Source of the DNA: an uncultured Eubacteriales bacterium
Lineage (GTDB): Bacteria > Bacillota > Clostridia > Oscillospirales > Acutalibacteraceae
Length of the DNA stretch: 64,000 nt
Assembly: GCA_934486895.1 (NCBI GenBank)
Contig: CAKSQZ010000004.1
Span: forward strand, 1 to 64,000
Direction of reading: 5' to 3'
Part shown: in pieces, positions 1 through 9,053 of the stretch
Layout of the letters: each line of letters starts with the position of its first letter
How positions within the stretch are numbered: the first letter of the stretch is position 1
Position numbers and translations under genes: made by a program
The notes under the pieces: model-generated
Told to the model about the DNA's origin: nothing
Databases searched by the model: none
What the model saw: the letters and a program-made list of their open reading frames with translations, nothing else

Positions 1-1502
1 GCTTTTTCATAACTGTCGGCCGCCGTGCCCGATGAGATCTCGGCGATAAACTGCCGAACATCCGCGAGATTGACAGCACCGTTTGCATCGAGATCGCCTT
101 TGATTGCGGCTTTCTGCCTCCAGCGGGCACTGAACACGACAGTGTCGCCCGAAACTGCGGAGGTCCAGCTTACAGACGCGCCGCTTGAATACAAAAACTC
201 ATACCAGCCGTCGGGCTGAGAGCCTGTTTCAAACCAATCGTCGCCGCCCTTGCCGTTTATATATCTTGTTTTCCCGTCCGACATGCGGTGAGCCGACCAG
301 CCGATAAAATTATAGCCCCGCTTTGAAAAAGTGTTATCCGCGGTCCGGTTGCTTTCGCCGTAGACACATTCCGTGTCCGCCATTTCGCCGACACCGCCGT
401 TCGGATCATACTTTATTGTGAATCGGTTGTTTTCCCAAGCGGCACTGAACACGACAATATCGTTTCGGACGGAGGAAGTCCAGCTGACAGACGCGCCGCT
501 TGAATACAAAAACTCATACCAGCCGTCGGGCTGAGAGCCTGTTTCAAACCAGTCGTCGCCGCCCTTGCCGTTTATATATCTTGTCTTCCCGTCCGACATG
601 CGATACGCCGACCAGCCGATAAAATTATAGCCCTGCTTTGAAAAAGCGTTATCCGCGGTTCGGTTGCTTTCGCCGTAGACACATTCCGTGTCCGCCATTT
701 CGCCGACACCGCCGTTTGCATTGTATTTTATCGTGAAATGCTTTGTCGAATAATCCACAAGCGAAACATTTCTGTCCACATTGCCGCTCACACCGTCCAC
801 CTTGCCGGTCTCGGTGTACTGCCACATCGTATAGGGTGAAAACGAGGTCGCATCCGTCCAGTGTGCGATCCAGATATCGCACATATCTTTGACGCGGTCA
901 TACTGCATTTTATCGTTTATCCAGGAGGGCGACGCATAGATCATCGGGGTGTATCCGCCGTCGCGCACCGTATCGACAAATGCCTGCGCCATATCGGTGC
1001 GAAGCTCGTTTGAGATCGGGTTGACATTCGTTCGGGCGTCCGCCACGGGGCAATACTCGGTGTCGAACACAACAGGATAGGAGATCTTATCTCGGTAGGG
1101 CTCGATGATGTCGAGCGTGAACAAAGCCTCGTCTTTCGCCTCCTCTGCGGTTATCGCCTGCGAAAAAAAGTAGACCCCGACAGACAGTCCTGCATTGTAT
1201 GCTCCGATAATATGCTTGTCGAAACAGCTGTCGCGCCGCATATTTCCCGCCGCGCCGTAGCCGCGGTAGCCTGCCCTTAGTATAACAAAATCAATGCCTG
1301 CCGCCTTGACCTTGCCCCAGTCCACATTTTCCTGCCATTCCGAAATATCTATGCCGCTTTCAGACACGGCATTTCCGTTATCGTCATAAAATTTCCGATC
1401 GCCGTTTTCATCTCTGTATTCGGCGACCGCCGAAAAACAGCAGCCGAGCAGTATCAGCGATAAAGCGAGGCAGACAGCCGTTTTCAGCCGCTTTTTCACC
1501 AT
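1..1502 (-). CDS. GH25 muramidase with InlB-type repeats and C-terminal dockerin (3' end outside window)
   Basis: Secreted lysozyme-like hydrolase predicted to cut peptidoglycan and to dock onto a cohesin. The start ATG at 1500-1502 follows GGGAGG. A hydrophobic signal segment (KTAVCLALSLILLGCCF) is followed by a GH25 domain of about 200 residues opening with DISEWQ; FDTEY carries the acidic pair typical of GH25. Two nearly identical repeats of the Listeria-Bacteroides/InlB B type follow (YDPNGG, GYNFIGWSA), then a dockerin half starting GDLDANGAVNLADVRQFI. The frame stays open from 1502 to the window edge, so only the very end of the dockerin is missing. The organism's own dockerin on the scaffoldin has the same NLADVR motif. 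The target could be self wall or other bacteria; this is not decided by sequence. Confidence 0.88.
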   Translation of the reverse strand, partial: MVKKRLKTAVCLALSLILLGCCFSAVAEYRDENGDRKFYDDNGNAVSESGIDISEWQENVDWGKVKAAGIDFVILRAGYRGYGAAGNMRRDSCFDKHIIGAYNAGLSVGVYFFSQAITAEEAKDEALFTLDIIEPYRDKISYPVVFDTEYCPVADARTNVNPISNELRTDMAQAFVDTVRDGGYTPMIYASPSWINDKMQYDRVKDMCDIWIAHWTDATSFSPYTMWQYTETGKVDGVSGNVDRNVSLVDYSTKHFTIKYNANGGVGEMADTECVYGESNRTADNAFSKQGYNFIGWSAYRMSDGKTRYINGKGGDDWFETGSQPDGWYEFLYSSGASVSWTSSVRNDIVVFSAAWENNRFTIKYDPNGGVGEMADTECVYGESNRTADNTFSKRGYNFIGWSAHRMSDGKTRYINGKGGDDWFETGSQPDGWYEFLYSSGASVSWTSAVSGDTVVFSARWRQKAAIKGDLDANGAVNLADVRQFIAEISSGTAADSYEK

Positions 1503-1542
1503 ATAAGTCAAGCCTCCCTTCATTCACATCCGTATATCTGAT

Positions 1543-1571
1543 ATTTTACCATGTATCGCCGACTTTTTCAA
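1543..1571 (-). promoter_or_regulatory. Sigma-A-type promoter of the GH25-dockerin gene
   Basis: On the minus strand TTGAAA (1566-1571) and TAAAAT (1543-1548) are 17 bp apart. This puts transcription start about 35 bases upstream of the ATG. Confidence 0.55.
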
Positions 1572-1625
1572 CATAAATTAACGCCGATGCCAACAGAAAA
1601 AATTTCACAAATCGGGATTTAACAG

Positions 1626-1654
1626 TTGCAAGAGCGCCGAAAATATTGTAGAAT
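1626..1654 (+). promoter_or_regulatory. Sigma-A-type promoter of the Nudix gene
   Basis: TTGCAA (1626-1631) and TAGAAT (1649-1654) with a 17-bp spacer, about 50 bases before the Nudix start. It is divergent from the GH25 promoter. Confidence 0.5.
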
Positions 1655-1702
1655 AATAATATTAAGACAAACGGCGGATAATGCCGCCGGAAAGGTGCAA
1701 GA

Positions 1703-2197
1703 ATGGAATATTGGGATATACTCGATAAAGACGGCAATCCCACCGGGAAACGGATTTGCCGCGACAGATCGGCGCTCGCAAAAGGCGAGTACCACCCTGT
1801 TGTTCATGTCTGGATCTTTCATAACAACCGCTTTCTCATTCAAAAACGCTCGACCCAAAAGCACCCGATGGCAGGCGAATGGGCGGCAACGGGCGGCGCT
1901 GTCATTTCGGGTGAACGTCCGATAGAGGCGGCGACAAGGGAGCTTTCCGAGGAGCTTTCGGTGAAAGCCGGAGAAAACGAGCTGTGTTTTATAAAGCGTA
2001 TGCTGAGAAAAAGCTCGATAATCGACATTTTCAGTCTGCATCGGCAGATCGATGAAAAAAAGCTCATTTTGCAGAAGTCCGAAGTCGAGAGAGTTAAATG
2101 GGTGAGCACGGAAACTCTCAAAGATATGATCAAAAGCGGGGAATTTCACAACTACGGTTACGAATATTTTCAAAACATTTTTTCACTTATCAAATAG
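1703..2197 (+). CDS. Nudix hydrolase, IPP-isomerase-like subgroup
   Basis: Hydrolase of a nucleoside diphosphate linked to another moiety; the substrate cannot be told. The 164-residue protein carries a complete Nudix box starting GAVISGERPIEAATRELSEE, which supplies the metal-binding REXXEE glutamates. The N-terminal part (EYWDILDKDGNPTGK) is the pattern of the YfcD/isopentenyl-diphosphate-isomerase-like Nudix group. A short AAGG-type ribosome binding site precedes the ATG. The gene leads a same-strand run with the two zinc-ribbon membrane proteins and galU, but nothing shows a functional link. Confidence 0.88.
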   Translation: MEYWDILDKDGNPTGKRICRDRSALAKGEYHPVVHVWIFHNNRFLIQKRSTQKHPMAGEWAATGGAVISGERPIEAATRELSEELSVKAGENELCFIKRMLRKSSIIDIFSLHRQIDEKKLILQKSEVERVKWVSTETLKDMIKSGEFHNYGYEYFQNIFSLIK

Positions 2198-2223
2198 GAT
2201 TTGATAAAAAGGCGGTGTTTTTA

Positions 2224-3144
2224 ATGAATTACGAAAACTACACTTGTCCGGTTTGCAAGGCGAAGCTTTTCGACGATGACGATATAGTCGTCTGCCCCGT
2301 CTGCGGCGCGCCGCATCACCGCGAGTGCTACAATGCGGAGGGGCACTGCCACTACGAAAGCACACACGGCACACCCGAGCAGTGGCAGCCGATCGCCGAA
2401 CAAAAGGAAGCTCCGCCCGAACGGAAACGTTATTGCAAATACTGCGGAGCGCAGCTGCCCGACAGCGGCAATGTCTGCATGGTATGCGGCAGAGATCAGT
2501 CCGAACAAAGCGAACAGCCCCCGTTCGGTCAGCAGCCGTTCGGTCAGGACTACCAAAACCCCTATGCGGCTCAGTTTGCCGCAGTCGATCGGAATGAAGT
2601 TATCGCAGAGGGAGTCACGGCAGGCGATGTTCTGAATTTCACAGGCCCGTCCTGTTTCAGGTATCTCGGCGTTTATAAGCGGCAGCTCGGCAAAAACAGC
2701 AGACTCGGCTGGAACTGGCTCGCGTTTTTGTTCCCCGAGATCTGGCTTTTCACACGCAAGATCTATGCCGCGGCGTTCTCAATATCGGCGACACAGGTCG
2801 TCCTCTCCGCTATGCTGTATGTCATCGCCGCACCTTATATGGCAAGCTCGGGCAGCTATTATGAAGCGGTTGCGCGCCTTGCGGCAAGCGGCGGCTGGAT
2901 AGTCACTGTTATCGCACTTTGTTCGCTTTTACTGCGGGTGTTTTTCGGCTTGTTCGGCGATTATATCTACCGTGAAACGAGCTTTAAGCGTATCCGAAAG
3001 CTCAAAAGCGAAAACAAGATCAGCCGCACGGATATGCAGGCGGCAGGCTCTGTCAATGTTTTTTACGGCCTGCTCGCTTATTTCGGAGAGTATGCGCTTA
3101 TGGAAATCATCCTGCTGATCCTGCGATTTACAGGAATTATCTGA
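2224..3144 (+). CDS. Zinc-ribbon/RING-like membrane protein (DUF2628-like)
   Basis: Function unknown. The ATG at 2224 follows AGGCGG; an open frame upstream of it lacks a good ribosome site and overlaps the Nudix gene. The 306-residue product starts with a Cys/His-rich domain (CPVCKAKL, CPVCGAPHHRECY), the pattern of prokaryotic RING-like fingers. A second zinc ribbon follows (CKYCGAQLPDSGNVCMVCG), then a Gln/Pro-rich linker. A DUF2628-like part with about three membrane helices (GWNWLAFLFPEIWLFTRKIY) fills the rest. The next gene has the same architecture, so the pair probably arose by duplication. The zinc modules are predicted to be cytoplasmic. Confidence 0.75.
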   Translation: MNYENYTCPVCKAKLFDDDDIVVCPVCGAPHHRECYNAEGHCHYESTHGTPEQWQPIAEQKEAPPERKRYCKYCGAQLPDSGNVCMVCGRDQSEQSEQPPFGQQPFGQDYQNPYAAQFAAVDRNEVIAEGVTAGDVLNFTGPSCFRYLGVYKRQLGKNSRLGWNWLAFLFPEIWLFTRKIYAAAFSISATQVVLSAMLYVIAAPYMASSGSYYEAVARLAASGGWIVTVIALCSLLLRVFFGLFGDYIYRETSFKRIRKLKSENKISRTDMQAAGSVNVFYGLLAYFGEYALMEIILLILRFTGII

Positions 3145-3186
3145 TTTAAAAAGATCCGAGGGAAAAAAGATGAAAGGACGAATACT

Positions 3187-4218
3187 ATGAACAGACAACC
3201 TAAAACCTGTCCGTCTTGCCATGCCGTGAACGACGGCGACGCGGCCTTCTGCCGCTGCTGCGGCAAGGAGCTGCCGAAACAAACTCAGCAGACTCCGCCG
3301 CCCTACGGCACGTATCAGCAAACTCAGCAGACTCCGCCGCCCTACGGCACATATCAGCAAACCCGGCAGACTCCGCCGCCCTACAATGCAGAGCCTCCGG
3401 CAGACAGCTATGAGGGCGACATTTTCGGAACGCCCGCGAAAGAGGTCGCGGCCTATGTCGGCAGAAAGAACACCGGCAAATTTATGCACGATTTTTATGA
3501 CCGCGCCGCAACAGGCAGAAAAGCCGGCTTTAATGTTCCCGTTTTCCTGCTCGGTTTGTTCTTAGGCCCGCTTTATATGTCGTTTTGGTTCTTCTATCGC
3601 AAATGCAACAAGATCGGCGCCGTTCTCGCGGCGATCGGCGCGGTGTTTATGATAGCGAGCTTTGCATCGGCGGCTCCGCTCATCGGTATGGCTGCGGATA
3701 TGATCGAAAATGCCGCTCCCTATGCAAGAGAGCAGTATGAGCAGTATGACAATGACAACAACGGCAACTACAGATACAATTACAAATATAACTACGGCTA
3801 CGGCGATGACGATTACTATGATAAGTATTTCGGAATAGAAGGCAACAGCTACAAATCGAACGCCGACACATTCGCTATAAACGAAATCGGGCTCGATCCC
3901 GAAGATCTCGGCTATGGCAGCAGTGAACTTGTGATCTTTTATGCCGTGACCGGCGGCATAAGACTTGCGTCGCTTGCGCTCACGATAGTCTGCTCGATCT
4001 TTGCAAACGCATGGTATCTCAAGGATATTCTCAGAAAAATATTTCAAATGAAACAGCAAAACCCGATGATCACAACCGATGAGATCAGCCGCAGGGGCGG
4101 TGTGGCTTACGCCGCATGGGTGACGATACTGTGCGTGGCGGCGGTGCTCGGAATTGCGGCATTTGTCGGTATGTTCATGTTGTTTTTTGTATCAGCTATA
4201 TCGGGCGCTTTGGTGTGA
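3187..4218 (+). CDS. Zinc-ribbon membrane protein with PPPYGTYQQ repeats (DUF2628-like)
   Basis: Function unknown; a 343-residue paralogue-like neighbour of the preceding gene. One zinc ribbon at residues 5-28 (CPSCHAVN, CRCCGK) is followed by three near-identical proline-rich repeats (TQQTPPPYGTYQQ). The membrane part begins with FNVPVFLLGLFLGPLYMSFWFFYR. A central Asn/Tyr/Asp-rich stretch (NNGNYRYNYKYNYGYGDDD) lies between helices and is probably an outside loop. The ATG follows GAAAGGACG. The 42-base gap to the upstream gene and the 32-base gap to galU suggest cotranscription. Confidence 0.72.
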   Translation: MNRQPKTCPSCHAVNDGDAAFCRCCGKELPKQTQQTPPPYGTYQQTQQTPPPYGTYQQTRQTPPPYNAEPPADSYEGDIFGTPAKEVAAYVGRKNTGKFMHDFYDRAATGRKAGFNVPVFLLGLFLGPLYMSFWFFYRKCNKIGAVLAAIGAVFMIASFASAAPLIGMAADMIENAAPYAREQYEQYDNDNNGNYRYNYKYNYGYGDDDYYDKYFGIEGNSYKSNADTFAINEIGLDPEDLGYGSSELVIFYAVTGGIRLASLALTIVCSIFANAWYLKDILRKIFQMKQQNPMITTDEISRRGGVAYAAWVTILCVAAVLGIAAFVGMFMLFFVSAISGALV

Positions 4219-4250
4219 GCCGTTAAGTAAATCGAAAGGGAAAAATTATA

Positions 4251-5120
4251 ATGAAAAAGATAACGAAAGCCGTTATCCCCGCTGCAGGGCTCGGCACAAG
4301 AATGCTGCCCGCCTCCAAGGCTATCCCGAAGGAAATGCTGCCGATCGTCGATAAGCCGGCGATCCAGTATATCGTCGAGGAGGCTGTCGCGGCAGGCATT
4401 GAAGATATTCTTATAATAACCAACCGCGGCAAGGAAGCGATCGAAAACCATTTCGATCATAATTTCGAGCTTGAGCATAATCTCATTGCCAAGGGCAACG
4501 ATGAAATGGCAAAAAAGCTCGCTGAAGTCGCCCACCTTGCGAATGTCACATTCCTGCGCCAAAAGGAAACGGGCGGACTCGGAGATGCCGTTTATAAAGC
4601 CAAAAGCTATGTGGGCGACGAGCCGTTCGCGGTGCTGTACGGCGACGATGTCGTTATCGGCGATGTCCCTGCGATAGGCGAGCTTAAAGAGATCTATGAG
4701 CGGTACGGCAAGGGTGTTGTCGGCGTTAAAAATGTGCCGACAGAGCAGATCGGCAAGTATTGCTCGCTGAGGGTGGATAAGATAAGCGATAAGGTCATGA
4801 AAGTTTCGGATATGATCGAAAAGCCGAGACCCGACCAGATCATTTCAAATTATGCGATCCTCGGCAGATGTATCCTGCCGCCGGAGATCTTCGATATTCT
4901 CGAAAAGACTCCTGCCGGAGCGGGCGGCGAGCTCCAGCTGACTGACGCTATGGCGACCTTGGCTAAGACTGCCGGAATGTACGGCATAGAGTACAGCGGC
5001 GTGCGCTACGATATGGGCAATAAGCTCGGTTTTATGATAGCAAATGTCGAGCAGGCGCTGCGTCACGATGAGATCGGGCAGGACTTTAAAAACTATCTTT
5101 GCGAGCTTCTCGGCAAGTAG
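4251..5120 (+). CDS. galU: UTP--glucose-1-phosphate uridylyltransferase
   Basis: Makes UDP-glucose from UTP and glucose-1-phosphate for surface polysaccharides and glycolipids; cytoplasmic. The 289-residue length is normal for GalU. The N-terminal nucleotide-binding signature is AVIPAAGLGTRMLPASKAIP. Further family motifs are EMLPIVDKPAIQYIVEEA, LYGDDVV with the metal-binding Asp, and the GRCILPPEIF region. The ATG follows AAAGGG. A strong terminator ends the unit just downstream. Its substrate glucose-1-phosphate would also be made by the glycogen and cellobiose phosphorylases in this window. Confidence 0.96.
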   Translation: MKKITKAVIPAAGLGTRMLPASKAIPKEMLPIVDKPAIQYIVEEAVAAGIEDILIITNRGKEAIENHFDHNFELEHNLIAKGNDEMAKKLAEVAHLANVTFLRQKETGGLGDAVYKAKSYVGDEPFAVLYGDDVVIGDVPAIGELKEIYERYGKGVVGVKNVPTEQIGKYCSLRVDKISDKVMKVSDMIEKPRPDQIISNYAILGRCILPPEIFDILEKTPAGAGGELQLTDAMATLAKTAGMYGIEYSGVRYDMGNKLGFMIANVEQALRHDEIGQDFKNYLCELLGK

Positions 5121-5144
5121 AATATACAATTATTATAAGCGGTG

Positions 5145-5176
5145 AAAAAGCGGAGCCTTTGAGGTTCCGCTTTTTA
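5145..5176 (+). terminator. Intrinsic terminator after galU
   Basis: A 14-bp stem (5145-5158 with 5162-5175, one G-U pair) has a three-base TTG loop and ends in a T run. Confidence 0.85.
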
Positions 5177-5261
5177 AATCCTATCGTCCTGTTTGTGCAT
5201 GTTTAACAAATTCAGCTCATAATATTTTAACTTTAAGACAATTAAAACATTTGATTTTCGG

Positions 5262-5290
5262 TTGACATTGGGTCATCGATTGTGTAAAAT
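5262..5290 (+). promoter_or_regulatory. Sigma-A promoter of the scaffoldin gene
   Basis: TTGACA (5262-5267) and TAAAAT (5285-5290) with a 17-bp spacer, in an AT-rich stretch. The predicted 5' leader is about 63 bases. Confidence 0.7.
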
Positions 5291-5359
5291 TAAAGTAGCA
5301 TATCGGCGTTTTGTATAATATTGCCGTTTTGTAAAATATCAATTAAGGAGAGAAATCAA

Positions 5360-8300
5360 ATGAGAAAGTCTGTAAAAAGAATCATAACAGTGATTCTTGC
5401 CATGGCGATGGTCACAAGCATGTTCGCCATGACCGGCATTTCAACCGGTGCTTCGGCTGACACAGCAAGCAGCGGCACAGCTATTCTTTCATTCAACACT
5501 TCCGGCAGAAACTATACCTCCTGCTGGGGCAAGGCAACAGAGTGGACAGGCGGTACCTCGGAAGGTAACGGCGATAATATGCGCAACGGTCTTGTTTCTT
5601 CGGAAAACGGCAACCTGCTTATCACCACACCGGGCGACACAGGCGCAAAGATGATCCAGCAGCAGCTCTACGGAGATCAGAGCAAGGCGGCTCAAAACTC
5701 TTATAAAGCAGCTATTGCCGCAGAGGGCAGCTCCACAACGGGCAAGCAGCTCTACTTCACGATCACCAACAGATCGACAACAACATCGCTGAAATTCGGA
5801 TACACGATCACGATTCCGGTAGTCGGCACATTCAACCGCAACACAGCGGCTTATCAGTTTGTTCTCGGCCCGGGCGAATCGAAAGTTGAGACGATCGAAT
5901 TGCCTGACGGCAAGACATTCCCGGCAACAGCAGTTGTTGACAATATAACATACGATGCGTATATCAGCTTCGGTTTCAACGCGATCTGCACGATCGACGG
6001 CGTTAACTGGACACAGAATAAGATCGACGCTCAGGTAGGCCCGATCATGCTCGCAGACAAGGGTGCAACCCCTGTCGAGCCGACCACAACAACTACTACA
6101 ACAACAACCACCACAACAACAACCAAACCGCAGCAGGAGACCACAACAACTACAACGACCAAGCCGGTCGAGCCCGCTGCAGACGGCATCAAAGTCACAG
6201 GCAGAGCGATCAAGGGCGATAACGACGGCGAATTCGGTATTGTTTATGATCTCGCCGAAAATAACAACGGTGTCTGGGCATTCGGTCAGACTGTTTACTT
6301 CGACAACACCAAGGTTCAGCTCCTCAGCGTTGACCACAACACCTCTCTCTTTGATGATTTATATGAGATAGATTCCACAGCGATCGACAAGGCGAACAAC
6401 GACGGATATTTCTTCTACACGGCTTACAGATCGGTAACAGGCTCGAACATCACCACGACCGGCAAGATCGGTACGCTTTGGTTCAAGCTGAAGGACGGCG
6501 TTTCTAATACCGCCGATCTCACGATCCGTTCTGTTGCGGAAGACGGCTACAACTTCAGAGTTGACGCTTCCAATAACATTACCAATATCACCGCAGAATA
6601 TCCGACAGTAACTTTTAAATACATCAACCTCATTCCGCTTGTATACGACGGAAGCTATGCGTTCAGCGCAAAGGGCGTCCTTGTTGACCGCGAGACAAGA
6701 ACAGTCGGCGTTAGATATGATATCACCGAGAACACAAAGGGTATGTACTCGTTCGGTTTCGATGTAAATTATGATAACACCAAAGTTGAGCTCGTTAAGT
6801 GCGACAACAATGATGAACTCTTTGATGATCACGGCTGGGATCAGGATGTCTTTGATCTCTCCAACCAGAGAGGCCGCTTCCTGTATGTTGCATATAAAGA
6901 AAGCCCGAGCGATCAGGTAACAGGCGTCGGTCAGAAAGTCGGTACACTTTGGTTCAAGCTGAAGGACGGTGTTTCGGCAGACGAGCCGCTCACTTTCCTC
7001 GCTACTCCGAGAACCGAAGGTTTCAACCTCAGAATGACCACACCGGGCGACATTGAAACAGTAGTTCAGCTCAATGCGTCTGTTGAAAGTGCTACATTCT
7101 CCTACAATGATGTCGCGGATCTTGTTGTCGACGGTAGCTACACATTCGGCGCTAAGGGCGTTATAATCGACGACAGCACAAAGACATTCGGCGTTGAGTA
7201 TGATATCACCGCAAACTCCGACGGTATCTATTCCTACGGCTTCTATGTTGAGTTTGATAACACCAAGCTCGAGCTGGTCGGCGTTGACCACGAAAAAACA
7301 ACATTCGATGATTACTATGCATGGGAGCAGTCGGTTTTCGATGAGGCAAACACCGCAGGTAAATTCTACTACGGAGCTTGGATGAACGATCCGGCAGAGC
7401 AGATAACCGGTGTCGGCAAGAGAGTCGGTACGCTTAAGTTCAAACTTAAAGCGGGTGCAAGAGAAGATGAAACATTCACTTTCCGCGCTACTCCGAAAGT
7501 TGACGGTTTCAACACCAGAATGACCACTCCGGGCAATATCAACACTGTCGTTGAACTTGATGCGACTGTTGAAACAGCGGCATTTACCTATGCAAGCGTC
7601 AAGCCGATCGTTTATGACGGTGAGCTCGCATTCAGTTCTAAGGGTGTCATGATCGACGACAGCACAAAGACGTTCGGCGTTCAGTATGATATCACAAAGA
7701 ACACCAAGGGTGTGTATTCTTACGGTTTCTATATCGAGTTTGATAACACAAAGGTCGAGCTCGTTAAGTGCGATCACAATAAAGCAGTGTTTGATGACTA
7801 CTTTAAATGGGACGCTGAAACATATGATCTTGCCAACAGAAACGGCAGATTCTACTATGCGGCGTGGATGAACGATGTTACAGATCAGGTCAACGGCACA
7901 GGTATGACGATCGGTACTGTTCAGTTCAAGCTGAAGAACGGTGTTTCCGAGTCTGATGCGCTCAGCTTTATCGGCACACCGAAGCTTGAGGGACACAACA
8001 CCAGAATGCTCACACCGGGTGATGAAACAACTATGGTTGATCTTCACACAACCGTTGCTCCTGCAAACTTCACCTATGCAAGCCTTAAGCCTGCACCAAC
8101 CACAACCACAACAACTACTAAACCTACTACAACTACAACAACTACTACAACCACAAAACCGCAGCCGGGTAATGCTGTTGTTGAGTCGGCGTCCGCAGTT
8201 TCGGGCGACACTCTCACCGCTACCTATAATCTCACAAAGAACCCGGGTATCGCGGCGGCAAGAGTAGCCGTTTCGTTTGATAAATCCAAGATCGAGCTCG

Positions 8301-8845
8301 TTTCTGTCGGCAACGGCGTTGTGTTCGGCAACAACGAGATGAGCACTGTAACAAGCGATGTTATCGCAGCAGCTAACAGTGCAGGCAAGTTTATCTACGG
8401 CGCGGTCAGATCGACAAATACAGATACAACTGCAACAGGCAAGCTCTTCTCGCTCGTATTCAGACTGAAGAGCGGCGTGGATAGCGCAAATGTTGTTGTA
8501 AGTGCAAGCGTGCCGGACGGTTTCTTCACAAATATGAACGAAGATATGATCGCAGTCGGCAATATCGCTGATATCAGAGCTACCCTCAGTCGTGTAACTA
8601 CTACAACGACCACCACCACAACAACAGAAAAGGGTATGCCCGGAGATGTAAATCTCGATAAGAGCGTAAACCTCGCTGATGTTCGTTCGCTCATTGCCGC
8701 TATTTCCAGCGGTTCGGTAAATGATCTTTCGAGCATGGCTAAGAAGAACGCCGATGTAACTTATGACGGCAAGATCGATCTTGCTGATGTTCGTAAGCTT
8801 GTTTCGGCTATCGCAAGCGGCGATCTCACTTCGCTCGATAAATAA
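5360..8845 (+). CDS. Multi-cohesin adaptor scaffoldin with C-terminal dockerin
   Basis: Secreted structural protein predicted to hold several dockerin-bearing proteins and itself dock onto another cohesin. The ATG at 5360 follows AAGGAG. Approximate modules: signal peptide 1-32 (cut near GASA/DT); unrecognised module 33-236; Thr linker 237-273; four related cohesin-like repeats at 275-421, 427-584, 587-744 and 750-907; Thr linker; a divergent fifth cohesin-like module 936-1078; Thr linker; dockerin 1092-1158. Each repeat has the alternating beta pattern with YDITxN, FDNTKVEL and VGTLxFKLK. Both dockerin halves are present (GDVNLDKSVNLADVRSLI and ADVTYDGKIDLADVRKLV). Cohesin assignment is by pattern; binding partners are unknown. 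Confidence 0.85.
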   Translation: MRKSVKRIITVILAMAMVTSMFAMTGISTGASADTASSGTAILSFNTSGRNYTSCWGKATEWTGGTSEGNGDNMRNGLVSSENGNLLITTPGDTGAKMIQQQLYGDQSKAAQNSYKAAIAAEGSSTTGKQLYFTITNRSTTTSLKFGYTITIPVVGTFNRNTAAYQFVLGPGESKVETIELPDGKTFPATAVVDNITYDAYISFGFNAICTIDGVNWTQNKIDAQVGPIMLADKGATPVEPTTTTTTTTTTTTTTKPQQETTTTTTTKPVEPAADGIKVTGRAIKGDNDGEFGIVYDLAENNNGVWAFGQTVYFDNTKVQLLSVDHNTSLFDDLYEIDSTAIDKANNDGYFFYTAYRSVTGSNITTTGKIGTLWFKLKDGVSNTADLTIRSVAEDGYNFRVDASNNITNITAEYPTVTFKYINLIPLVYDGSYAFSAKGVLVDRETRTVGVRYDITENTKGMYSFGFDVNYDNTKVELVKCDNNDELFDDHGWDQDVFDLSNQRGRFLYVAYKESPSDQVTGVGQKVGTLWFKLKDGVSADEPLTFLATPRTEGFNLRMTTPGDIETVVQLNASVESATFSYNDVADLVVDGSYTFGAKGVIIDDSTKTFGVEYDITANSDGIYSYGFYVEFDNTKLELVGVDHEKTTFDDYYAWEQSVFDEANTAGKFYYGAWMNDPAEQITGVGKRVGTLKFKLKAGAREDETFTFRATPKVDGFNTRMTTPGNINTVVELDATVETAAFTYASVKPIVYDGELAFSSKGVMIDDSTKTFGVQYDITKNTKGVYSYGFYIEFDNTKVELVKCDHNKAVFDDYFKWDAETYDLANRNGRFYYAAWMNDVTDQVNGTGMTIGTVQFKLKNGVSESDALSFIGTPKLEGHNTRMLTPGDETTMVDLHTTVAPANFTYASLKPAPTTTTTTTKPTTTTTTTTTTKPQPGNAVVESASAVSGDTLTATYNLTKNPGIAAARVAVSFDKSKIELVSVGNGVVFGNNEMSTVTSDVIAAANSAGKFIYGAVRSTNTDTTATGKLFSLVFRLKSGVDSANVVVSASVPDGFFTNMNEDMIAVGNIADIRATLSRVTTTTTTTTTTEKGMPGDVNLDKSVNLADVRSLIAAISSGSVNDLSSMAKKNADVTYDGKIDLADVRKLVSAIASGDLTSLDK

Positions 8846-8868
8846 TCGGGTAAATACTGATCCACAAT

Positions 8869-8897
8869 AAAACGGTCTGCTTCGGCAGACCGTTTTT
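8869..8897 (+). terminator. Intrinsic terminator after the scaffoldin gene
   Basis: AAAACGGTCTGC and GCAGACCGTTTTT form a perfect stem around a TTCG tetraloop, followed by T residues. Confidence 0.9.
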
Positions 8898-9053
8898 GAT
8901 TTAAAAAGCCTCAGCCATCGTTAGCACGGTTGCCATGCCGGCGGCAATGCCGCCCATTGCCATGGCTGGCAGGACGCACTTGGTCTGTGCGGTGGGTTGT
9001 CTTTCGTACCCGACAATAAGTCGAGCGTGCATAGCAGCTCTGCTGCCGCAGAG

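Noticed and set aside
6359..8047. 562-residue minus-strand frame
   Set aside because: It lies fully inside the cohesin repeats of the scaffoldin gene, has no ribosome site and no family pattern. It is an antisense shadow of the repetitive coding sequence.
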